In this document: in pieces, positions 1 through 5,215 of the stretch | Layout of the letters: each line of letters begins with the position of its first letter | Numbering within the stretch: the first letter of the stretch is position 1 | DNA from: Zeimonas sp964481165 | Lineage (GTDB): Bacteria; Pseudomonadota; Gammaproteobacteria; Burkholderiales; Burkholderiaceae_E | Assembly (NCBI GenBank): GCA_964481165.1 | Contig: CAYZYC010000157.1 | Location: forward strand, 1-5,215 | DNA: 5,215 nucleotides | Reading direction: 5' to 3' | Notes under the pieces: generated by a model | What the model was told of the DNA's origin: nothing | Database searches by the model: none | The model's input: the letters and a program-made list of their open reading frames with translations, nothing else | Program-made: the position numbers and the translations under genes

Positions 1-2
1 TG

Positions 3-104
3 ATGTACGGCGTCGTCTGGGTGTCGCTGATCTGGATGTACTTCACCGAGGTGCGCCGCACCGACGTCATGGGGCCGCACGCAGCGGTCACCACCGGGGC
101 CTGA
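3..104 (+). CDS. narK1: NarK1-type nitrate/nitrite transporter, C-terminal end (5' truncated by window)
   Basis: An open frame enters from the left edge and ends at the TGA at 102-104, giving 33 visible residues. It begins with a hydrophobic stretch (MYGVVWVSLIWMYF) that looks like the end of the last transmembrane helix of a major facilitator protein. A charged cytoplasmic tail with TEVRRTDVMG follows, which I recognise from the C-termini of NarK1-type nitrate/nitrite transporters. Its position directly upstream of a NarK2-type gene and narG supports this, since narK1-narK2 pairs commonly precede narGHJI in denitrifiers. NarK1-type proteins are thought to be proton-linked nitrate importers. 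Most of the protein lies outside the window, so neither its start nor the TM1-TM11 residues can be checked. The ATG at base 3 is an internal codon, not a proposed start. The alternative is another MFS protein, which the context makes unlikely. Confidence 0.8.
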   Translation: MYGVVWVSLIWMYFTEVRRTDVMGPHAAVTTGA

Positions 105-128
105 GGCGTCTCGCCGCGGCCCGAATCG

Positions 129-135
129 AAGGGGA
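129..135 (+). promoter_or_regulatory. Ribosome binding site of narK2
   Basis: The purine-rich AAGGGGA lies 6 nt upstream of the ATG at 142, a normal Shine-Dalgarno distance. It sits in the 37-bp gap after the narK1 stop. I see no promoter in that gap, which fits translation of narK2 from a shared narK1-narK2 transcript. Confidence 0.7.
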
Positions 136-141
136 TCCGAG

Positions 142-1677
142 ATGACTGCATCATCGGTCGCGGGCGCAGTGCGCTGCCGCCCCGGGAAACTGCTCACGCT
201 GTGGACGCCCGAGGACCAGGCGTTCTGGGTGCGCGAAGGCGAGGCGATCGCCAAGCTCAACCTGTGGATCTCGGTGCCCGCGCTGTTCCTGGCGTTCGCG
301 GTCTGGCAACTGTGGAGCGTGGTCGCGGTGAGCCTGCCTGCGCTCGGCTTCCGCTACTCGACGAACCAGCTGTTCTGGCTCGCCGCCGCCCCGGCGCTGT
401 CGGGTGCGACGTTGCGCATCTTCTACTCGTTCATGATTCCGCTGGTCGGCGGGCGGCGCTGGACCGCGCTTTCGACCGCATCGCTGCTGATCCCGGCGAT
501 CGGCATCGGCTTCGCGGTGCAGGATCCGACGACGAGTTACCCGACGATGCTCGTGCTCGCACTGTTGTGCGGACTGGGCGGAGGCAACTTCAGCTCGAGC
601 ATGGCGAACATCAGCTTCTTCTTTCCGAAGGAGCGCAAGGGCTCGGCGCTCGGCGTCAACGCGGGCCTCGGCAACCTGGGCGTATCGGTGGTGCAGTTCC
701 TCGCGCCGCTGGTCGTCGCCGTGGGCATCTTCGGCATCTTCGGCGGCGAGCCGCAGACGATCGTCCGGAACGGCCAGGCCACGACGGTGTGGACGCAGAA
801 CGCCGCGTTCGTCTGGGTTCCGTGGATCGCGCTCGCCGCGCTCGCCGCGTGGTTCTTCATGAACGACATCGCCGACGCGAAAGCATCGTTCGCCGCGCAG
901 GCGGCGATCTTCCGGCGCAAGCACAACTGGCTGATGTGCGTTCTCTACCTGGGCACCTTCGGATCGTTCATCGGTTTCGCCGCGGGCTTTCCGCTGCTGA
1001 TCCGCAGCCAGTTCCCGGACGTGAATCCGCTCGCGTATGCGTGGCTCGGACCCCTGGTCGGAGCACTGATCCGCCCGTTCGGCGGCTGGCTCTCCGACAA
1101 GCTCGGCGGCGCTTCGGTGACGCTGTGGAACTTCGCGGCGATGGCAATCGCGGTGCTCGGCGTCCTGTACTTCCTGCCCAAGGGATCGGGCGGCTTCGCG
1201 TTGCCCTTCGGCCCGGTCGACGGGAACTTCGCCGGCTTCTTCGTGATGTTCCTCGTGCTGTTCCTGACCACCGGCATCGGCAACGGGTCGACCTTCCGGA
1301 TGATCCCGGTGATCTTCCTGAACCAGAAGCTCGCCGAACTCGAACTGCACGGCAAGACCGGTGCCGAAGACGTCACGAACGGCGACGCCCGGAACGGGGA
1401 GGGGAACGGCGCGGAGGAGAGCGGCGCGGAGGAGAGCGGCGAAGGAGCACGCGCGCAGGCGATCCGCGAAGGCAACACCGAGGCAGCCGCGGCACTCGGT
1501 TTCGCAGGCGCCCTCGGAGCATACGGTGGCTTCTTCATCCCGAAGAGCTACGGCAGTTCGATAGCGGCCACAGGCGGCCCCGAAGCCGCCCTCTGGATCT
1601 TCTGCGTCTTCTACATCCTCTGCACCGCCATCACCTGGTGGTACTACGCGCGGCGCAACGCCGAAATGCCGTGCTGA
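142..1677 (+). CDS. narK2: NarK2-type nitrate/nitrite MFS transporter
   Basis: This is a 511-residue inner-membrane protein of the major facilitator superfamily, nitrate/nitrite porter family. It probably exchanges external nitrate for cytoplasmic nitrite during nitrate respiration. About 12 hydrophobic segments are visible, the first near residues 42-66 and the last near 481-502. Both family signature motifs are present: GLGGGNFSSSMANISFFFP at residues 144-162 and GIGNGSTFRMIPVIF at 378-392. R92 (in LRIFYSF) and R311 (in IRPFGGW) appear to match the two substrate-binding arginines of E. coli NarK (R89 and R305), by motif context rather than alignment. The ATG at 142 has a good ribosome site, and the N-terminus reads well into the conserved LTLWTPEDQAFW segment. 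The C-terminus ends in RRNAEMPC. One oddity is a long acidic, low-complexity loop before TM11 (about residues 403-445) containing a tandem GAEES repeat. It follows narK1 by 37 bp and precedes narG by 460 bp. The K2 subtype is inferred from gene order and sequence style, and is less certain than the family. Confidence 0.93.
   Translation: MTASSVAGAVRCRPGKLLTLWTPEDQAFWVREGEAIAKLNLWISVPALFLAFAVWQLWSVVAVSLPALGFRYSTNQLFWLAAAPALSGATLRIFYSFMIPLVGGRRWTALSTASLLIPAIGIGFAVQDPTTSYPTMLVLALLCGLGGGNFSSSMANISFFFPKERKGSALGVNAGLGNLGVSVVQFLAPLVVAVGIFGIFGGEPQTIVRNGQATTVWTQNAAFVWVPWIALAALAAWFFMNDIADAKASFAAQAAIFRRKHNWLMCVLYLGTFGSFIGFAAGFPLLIRSQFPDVNPLAYAWLGPLVGALIRPFGGWLSDKLGGASVTLWNFAAMAIAVLGVLYFLPKGSGGFALPFGPVDGNFAGFFVMFLVLFLTTGIGNGSTFRMIPVIFLNQKLAELELHGKTGAEDVTNGDARNGEGNGAEESGAEESGEGARAQAIREGNTEAAAALGFAGALGAYGGFFIPKSYGSSIAATGGPEAALWIFCVFYILCTAITWWYYARRNAEMPC
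1408..1437 (+). repeat. 15-bp tandem repeat inside narK2 (two perfect copies)
   Basis: GGCGCGGAGGAGAGC occurs twice back to back, at 1408-1422 and 1423-1437, and encodes GAEES-GAEES. It keeps the reading frame and lies in the loop between TM10 and TM11. Related GGNGA-rich sequence just upstream (about 1390-1407) suggests the loop grew by replication slippage. Confidence 0.85.
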
Positions 1678-1692
1678 GCACAGCCCCGCCCA

Positions 1693-1836
1693 GTGCGCAG
1701 CGAAGAGGCTGCTCGCCGCGAACAAGCCGCGCGTCGCAGGAAGCATGTTCGCTACGAGAAGAATGGTCGCGACGGGAAGAACGTTCGCGACGGGAAGAAC
1801 GGTCGCCGCGCGAAGCGTGTTCCGCGCGCGAACAGG
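1693..1836. repeat. Array of eight degenerate 18-bp tandem units
   Basis: Starting 15 bp after the narK2 stop, the sequence can be cut into eight consecutive 18-bp units with no gaps. Units begin at 1693, 1711, 1729, 1747, 1765, 1783, 1801 and 1819. The best pair is 1765-1782 and 1783-1800, identical at 17 of 18 positions. The unit at 1747 matches the 1783 unit at 15 of 18. The outer units, especially the first three and the last, are much more diverged. The core is close to GTTCGCGACGGGAAGAAC. Each good unit starts with GTTC and ends with GAAC, so the junction at 1779-1786 is the palindrome GAACGTTC. Because 18 is a multiple of three, every frame reads as a hexapeptide repeat, for example GRDGKN-VRDGKN. 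I see no convincing start signal or known domain, so I treat it as non-coding DNA. It could be a protein-binding array or neutral slippage. Confidence 0.75.
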
Positions 1837-1883
1837 CACCGTCTCCGGCAAAGGCGCGGGCCGCCGGCCGCGGGCGCGCTTGT

Positions 1884-1905
1884 GCGCAGCCGAGAAGCGC
1901 AGCCG
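1884..1905. repeat. 9-bp direct repeat pair within the inverted-repeat element
   Basis: GCGCAGCCG occurs at 1884-1892 and again at 1897-1905, separated by 4 bp, just inside the left arm of the 33-bp inverted repeat. Its function is unknown. It may reflect local duplication in a GC-rich repeat region. Confidence 0.6.
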
Positions 1906-1913
1906 GGCCGGCG

Positions 1914-1930
1914 CGCGCGCGAAGCGCGCG
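1914..1930. repeat. GC hairpin 1 (7-bp stem, GAA loop)
   Basis: CGCGCGC at 1914-1920 pairs with GCGCGCG at 1924-1930 across the loop GAA. One further G-T pair is possible at the base. It lies within the 33-bp inverted repeat. No T run follows, so it does not look like a standard intrinsic terminator. Confidence 0.6.
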
Positions 1931-1963
1931 TCGTAATCATTCTCGCCGCGTCTGTTCGAACGG

Positions 1964-1981
1964 AGCGCGCGCAGCGCGCGC
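1964..1981. repeat. GC hairpin 2 (6-bp stem, GCA loop) and 9-bp tandem duplication
   Basis: GCGCGC at 1965-1970 pairs with GCGCGC at 1974-1979 across the loop GCA. The same bases also read as two tandem copies of AGCGCGCGC, at 1964-1972 and 1973-1981. It lies about 30 bp after hairpin 1, separated by the least GC-rich patch of the element (around 1931-1943). Confidence 0.6.
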
Positions 1982-1994
1982 AGTGAGTTACGCG

Positions 1995-2008
1995 GCGCCA
2001 GCCGGCGC
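1995..2008. repeat. GC hairpin 3 (5-bp stem, AGCC loop)
   Basis: GCGCC at 1995-1999 pairs with GGCGC at 2004-2008 across AGCC. It is short and could arise by chance in DNA this GC-rich. It is listed because it is one of four hairpins inside the same inverted repeat. Confidence 0.4.
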
Positions 2009-2026
2009 GGCGAGCATCGCAGGGCA

Positions 2027-2043
2027 CCCCCGCGCAGCGGGGG
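2027..2043. repeat. GC hairpin 4 (7-bp perfect stem, GCA loop)
   Basis: CCCCCGC at 2027-2033 pairs perfectly with GCGGGGG at 2037-2043 across a GCA loop, the same loop triplet as hairpin 2. This is the strongest of the four internal hairpins. It ends 9 bp before the right arm of the 33-bp inverted repeat and about 95 bp before the narG start. Confidence 0.65.
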
Positions 2044-2117
2044 CAAGCACCCGCGCGCCCGCGGCCGGCGGCCCGCGCCTTTGCCCGCGCCAACGGTCCG
2101 TGCGTGAACGCGGCGAA

Positions 2118-2134
2118 CGGAGCAATCGGAGCAA
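2118..2134 (+). promoter_or_regulatory. narG ribosome binding site, in a duplicated motif
   Basis: CGGAGCAA occurs at about 2118-2125 and again at 2127-2134. The second copy puts GGAG (2128-2131) 6 nt before the ATG at 2138, a normal Shine-Dalgarno position that supports this start. The first GGAG (2119-2122) is 15 nt away, too far to serve this ATG directly. It may be a simple duplication. Confidence 0.7.
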
Positions 2135-2137
2135 ACC

Positions 2138-5100
2138 ATGAGCCACCTGCTGGACCGACTGACCTTCTTCGCCCAACCCACGGAACGCTTCGCCGACGGT
2201 CACGGCCTGACCACCGGCGAGGACCGCACCTGGGAGGACGCGTACCGCAACCGCTGGCAGCACGACAAGATCGTGCGATCGACGCACGGCACGAACTGCA
2301 CCGGCTCGTGCTCGTGGAAGATCTACGTGAAGGGCGGAATCGTCACGTGGGAGACGCAGCAGACCGACTATCCGCGCACGCGTCCCGATCTGCCGAACCA
2401 CGAACCGCGCGGCTGTGCGCGCGGCGCGAGCTACAGCTGGTACCTGTACAGCGCGAACCGGGTCAAGTACCCGATGGTTCGCGGCCGGTTGATGAAGGCG
2501 TGGCGCGCTGCGCGTGTCGTGGCGAAATCTCCGGTCGACGCCTGGGCGGCGATCGTCGAGAACGACGACGTCCGCCGCGAATACCAGCAGCAGCGCGGCA
2601 TGGGCGGGTTCGTTCGCGCCGAATGGGACGAGGTCGACGAGATCATCGCCGCGGCCAACGTCTACACGATCAAGCGCCACGGGCCCGATCGCGTCGTCGG
2701 CTTCTCTCCGATTCCGGCAATGTCGATGGTGTCGTACGCCGCCGGCTCGCGCTACCTGTCGCTGATCGGCGGCGTCTGCATGAGTTTCTACGACTGGTAC
2801 TGCGACTTGCCGCCTTCGAGTCCGCAGACCTGGGGCGAGCAGACCGACGTACCCGAGTCGGCCGACTGGTACAACTCGACGTACCTGATCGCGTGGGGGT
2901 CGAACGTGCCGCAGACCCGCACGCCCGACGCGCATTTCTTCACCGAGGTGCGCTACAAGGGCGCGAAGGTCGTCGCGGTCACGCCCGACTACGCCGAGGT
3001 GTCGAAGCTCGCCGACCTCTGGCTGCATCCGAAGCAGGGAACCGATGCCGCGCTCGCCATGGCCATGGGCCACGTGATCGTGCGCGAGTTCCACGTCGAG
3101 CGCCGTCCGGCGTACTTCGACGACTACGTGCGCCGTTACACCGACCTGCCGATGCTCGTGCAATTGCGCGAGACGACGCTTGCCGACGGAAGCACCACGC
3201 TCGTTCCCGACCGCTACCTGCGCGCGAGCGATTTCGACGGTGCGCTCGGCCAGCGCAACAACCCCGAGTGGAAGACGGTGGCTTTCGACGATTCGGGCGC
3301 GGTAGTCGTGCCCAACGGCTCGATCGGCTTTCGCTGGGGCAAGGACGACCGCGACGACCGGGGCAGGTGGAACCTCGAGAGCCGTGATGCCCGTGACGGC
3401 GGCGAACGCCGCATGCGGCTGTCGCTGCTCGAGGATCCGACGCCGGAGCGCGAGATCGTCGAGGTCGGGTTCCCGTATTTCGGCGGGATCGACACGCCGC
3501 ATTTCCCGGCGAACCGGCAGGGTGGCGACGTGCTGCGCCGAAGGGTGCCGGCGACGCGGCTTTCGCTGGTGCGCGACGGGCGGCCCTGCGAGGTCCTGGT
3601 CGCATCCGTGTTCGACCTGCTCGTTGCGAACTACGGGGTCGCGCGCGACGGAATCGAGGATGCGGGCACGGCGGTCGACTACGACAGCGACGTCCCCTAC
3701 ACGCCCGCATGGCAGGAGCGAATCACCGGTGTGCCGCGCGCGCAGGTGATCGCGGTCGCGCGCCAGTTCGCCGAGAACGCCGAGAAGACGCGGGGCAAGT
3801 CGATGGTGATCATCGGCGCTGCGATGAACCACTGGTACCACAGCGACATGAACTACCGCGGCATCATCAACCTGCTGATGCTGTGCGGTTGCGTCGGGCA
3901 GAGCGGTGGCGGCTGGGCGCACTACGTCGGCCAGGAGAAGCTGCGCCCGCAGACCGGTTGGACCGCGCTGGCGTTCGCGCTCGACTGGATCCGTCCGCCA
4001 CGCCAGCAGAACTCGACCAGCTTCTTCTACGCGCACACGGACCAGTGGCGTTACGAACGGCTCGGCGTGCAGGAGATCCTGTCGCCGCTCGCCGATCGCG
4101 AGCGCCACCAGTCTTCGATGATCGACTACAACGTGCGCGCCGAACGCATGGGCTGGCTGCCGTCGGCGCCGCAACTGCAGGCGAACCCGCTGCAACTGGC
4201 GAAGAACGCGCAGAACGAAGGAATCGACGCGAAACAGTACGTCGTGCGCGGGCTGCAGGACGGATCGGTGAAGCTCAGTTGCGAAGACCCCGACGATCCG
4301 GCCAACTGGCCGCGCAACCTGTTCGTCTGGCGCTCGAACCTGCTGGGCTCGTCGGGCAAGGGCCACGAGTACTTCCTTCGCCACCTCCTCGGCACGAGCC
4401 ACGGTATCCAGGGCAGGGATCTCGGCCCCGACGACGCGAAGCCGGCCGAAGTGCGCTGGCACGAGCAGGCGCCCGAGGGCAAGCTCGACCTGCTGGTGAC
4501 GCTCGATTTCCGGATGAGCACGACGTGCCTGTACTCGGACATCGTGCTGCCCACGGCGACCTGGTACGAGAAGAACGACCTGAACACCAGCGACATGCAC
4601 CCGTTCATCCATCCGCTGTCGCGGGCGGTCGATCCGGCGTGGCAGGCGCGCAGCGACTGGGAGATCTACAAGGGCTTCGCACGCAAGTTCAGCGAGGTCT
4701 GCGTCGGCCACCTCGGCGTCGAGACAGATGTGGTCCTCACGCCGATGATGCACGACACGCCGGCCGAGCTCGCGCAGCCTTTCGACGTGCACGACTGGAA
4801 ACGCGGCGAATGTGCGCTCGAACCGGGGCGCACGGCGCCGCAGATCACCGTGGTCGAGCGCGACTATCCGAACACGTATCGGCGCTTCACGGCGCTGGGA
4901 CCGCTGATGACGCGCGTGGGCAACGGCGGCAAGGGCATCGCGTGGAACACCGAGGACGAGGTGCGCGCGCTGGCCGAACTGAACGGCTCCGTCGACGAGG
5001 AGGGCGTCGCAAAGGGGCTGCCTCGCATCGTCAGCGACATCGACGCGGCCGAAACGGTGATGATGCTCGCGCCCGAGACGAACGGCCACGTCGCCGTCAA

Positions 5101-5215
5101 GGCGTGGGAGGCGCTCTCGAAGATCACCGGACGCGAGCACGCGCATCTCGCGCTGCATCGCGAGGACGAGAAGATCCGCTTTCGCGACATCCAGGCGCAG
5201 CCGCGCAAGATCATC
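2138..5215 (+). CDS. narG: Respiratory nitrate reductase alpha subunit NarG (3' truncated by window)
   Basis: NarG is the catalytic subunit of the membrane-bound nitrate reductase NarGHI. It reduces nitrate to nitrite at a Mo-bis-MGD centre on the cytoplasmic side of the inner membrane. The frame is open without a stop from the ATG at 2138 to the window end, giving 1026 codons. E. coli NarG has about 1247 residues, so roughly 220 C-terminal residues are missing. The FS0 [4Fe-4S] ligands are visible as H50, C54 and C58 (HGTNCTGSCSW) and C93 (RGCARG). The molybdenum-ligand aspartate is D223 (YCDLPPSSPQTWGEQTD). These positions equal those known for E. coli NarG. Other conserved blocks are WGSNVPQTRTPDAHFF (253-268), the NHWYHSDMNYRG block (from residue 564) and YEKNDLNTSDMHPF (from 810). 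A modestly charged stretch in FRWGKDDRDDRGRWNLESRD may be slightly longer than in E. coli. No working Tat signal is seen, as expected for cytoplasm-facing NarG. narH, narJ and narI should follow downstream. Confidence 0.98.
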   Translation, partial: MSHLLDRLTFFAQPTERFADGHGLTTGEDRTWEDAYRNRWQHDKIVRSTHGTNCTGSCSWKIYVKGGIVTWETQQTDYPRTRPDLPNHEPRGCARGASYSWYLYSANRVKYPMVRGRLMKAWRAARVVAKSPVDAWAAIVENDDVRREYQQQRGMGGFVRAEWDEVDEIIAAANVYTIKRHGPDRVVGFSPIPAMSMVSYAAGSRYLSLIGGVCMSFYDWYCDLPPSSPQTWGEQTDVPESADWYNSTYLIAWGSNVPQTRTPDAHFFTEVRYKGAKVVAVTPDYAEVSKLADLWLHPKQGTDAALAMAMGHVIVREFHVERRPAYFDDYVRRYTDLPMLVQLRETTLADGSTTLVPDRYLRASDFDGALGQRNNPEWKTVAFDDSGAVVVPNGSIGFRWGKDDRDDRGRWNLESRDARDGGERRMRLSLLEDPTPEREIVEVGFPYFGGIDTPHFPANRQGGDVLRRRVPATRLSLVRDGRPCEVLVASVFDLLVANYGVARDGIEDAGTAVDYDSDVPYTPAWQERITGVPRAQVIAVARQFAENAEKTRGKSMVIIGAAMNHWYHSDMNYRGIINLLMLCGCVGQSGGGWAHYVGQEKLRPQTGWTALAFALDWIRPPRQQNSTSFFYAHTDQWRYERLGVQEILSPLADRERHQSSMIDYNVRAERMGWLPSAPQLQANPLQLAKNAQNEGIDAKQYVVRGLQDGSVKLSCEDPDDPANWPRNLFVWRSNLLGSSGKGHEYFLRHLLGTSHGIQGRDLGPDDAKPAEVRWHEQAPEGKLDLLVTLDFRMSTTCLYSDIVLPTATWYEKNDLNTSDMHPFIHPLSRAVDPAWQARSDWEIYKGFARKFSEVCVGHLGVETDVVLTPMMHDTPAELAQPFDVHDWKRGECALEPGRTAPQITVVERDYPNTYRRFTALGPLMTRVGNGGKGIAWNTEDEVRALAELNGSVDEEGVAKGLPRIVSDIDAAETVMMLAPETNGHVAVKAWEALSKITGREHAHLALHREDEKIRFRDIQAQPRKII

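Larger units (their letters stand above)
1847..2085. repeat. Structured element bounded by a perfect 33-bp inverted repeat
   Basis: The 33 bases at 1847-1879 (starting GGCAAAGGCGCGGG, ending GGGCGCGC) are the exact reverse complement of 2053-2085, with 173 bp between them. A weak similarity continues outside the arms: ACCGT at about 1839-1843 faces ACGGT at 2093-2097 with a small length difference. As RNA this would form a very stable long stem enclosing four short hairpins. The arrangement resembles a small palindromic intergenic repeat or a MITE-like element. I found no transposase, no clear target-site duplication and no T-rich tract of an intrinsic terminator. It may belong to the GC-rich dispersed intergenic repeats of beta- and gammaproteobacteria. 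That is a recollection of style, not a search result. Confidence 0.8.

Noticed and set aside
1693..1836. CRISPR array
   Set aside because: Units are 18 bp, directly adjacent, with no unique spacers and no cas genes, so this is a simple tandem array.
1693..1986. Possible small basic repeat protein (about 97 residues, GTG start) in the gap
   Set aside because: The hexapeptide periodicity comes from the 18-bp DNA repeat. There is no good ribosome site before the GTG, the frame runs on into the inverted-repeat element, and all other frames look equally protein-like.
2027..2043. Intrinsic terminator before narG
   Set aside because: The stem is strong, but GGCAAGCACC follows rather than a run of T. 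None of the four internal hairpins has a T tract, so a Rho-independent terminator is not supported.
1847..2085. Insertion sequence
   Set aside because: The 33-bp terminal inverted repeats look IS-like, but the interior is only 173 bp, has no transposase frame, and I found no flanking target-site duplication. At most it is a non-autonomous remnant.
201..2141. Plus-strand open frame (646 codons) overlapping narK2 in another frame and running to the narG start
   Set aside because: The sequence is Arg-dominated without hydrophobic or domain structure, so it is an out-of-frame shadow. Its openness across the gap reflects the scarcity of stop codons at this GC content.
151..2181. Long minus-strand open frame (676 codons) opposite narK2 and the gap
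   Set aside because: It is an Arg/Glu/Ala-rich shadow of narK2 continued through GC-rich repeats. It has no family resemblance, and narK2 on the other strand is clear.
1988..5158. Very long open frame on the minus strand (1056 codons) opposite narG
   Set aside because: It is antisense to an unmistakable narG with all ligand residues in place. Its translation is Arg/Val/Ala/His-rich low-complexity sequence without a recognisable domain, typical of the mirror frame of a high-GC gene. It also runs through the repeat-rich gap.

Overview
The window is a high-GC piece of a dissimilatory nitrate reduction (nar) locus, all read on the + strand: the tail of a narK1-type transporter, a complete narK2-type nitrate/nitrite transporter, a 460-bp repeat-rich gap, and the first 1026 codons of narG, the catalytic subunit of the membrane-bound respiratory nitrate reductase. 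The gene order (narK1, narK2, narG, with narHJI expected beyond the right edge) and the protein sequences fit a denitrifying or nitrate-respiring proteobacterium. A betaproteobacterium is my best guess, but the sequence alone does not fix the genus.

Layout: bases 3-104 encode the last 33 residues of the upstream MFS protein. After 37 bp comes narK2 (142-1677) with a good ribosome binding site. Bases 1678-2137 hold no convincing gene. They hold an array of eight degenerate 18-bp units (1693-1836), then an element bounded by a perfect 33-bp inverted repeat (1847-1879 and 2053-2085) that encloses four small GC-rich hairpins, then a short leader carrying a duplicated Shine-Dalgarno-like motif. 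narG starts at 2138 and runs off the right edge.

How the genes work together: the NarK proteins move nitrate into the cytoplasm and nitrite out. NarG, at the cytoplasmic face of the inner membrane, reduces nitrate to nitrite with electrons passed from quinol through NarI and NarH. The transporters and enzyme are probably expressed together, because I see no FNR-type box or clear promoter between narK2 and narG. The structured gap could then act at the RNA level, by processing, differential stability or attenuation, to set NarG output relative to transporter output.

The genes themselves are ordinary members of known families. The unusual part of the window is the narK2-narG gap, with a smaller oddity in an extended acidic loop of NarK2. 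Nothing here points to a wholly new system.
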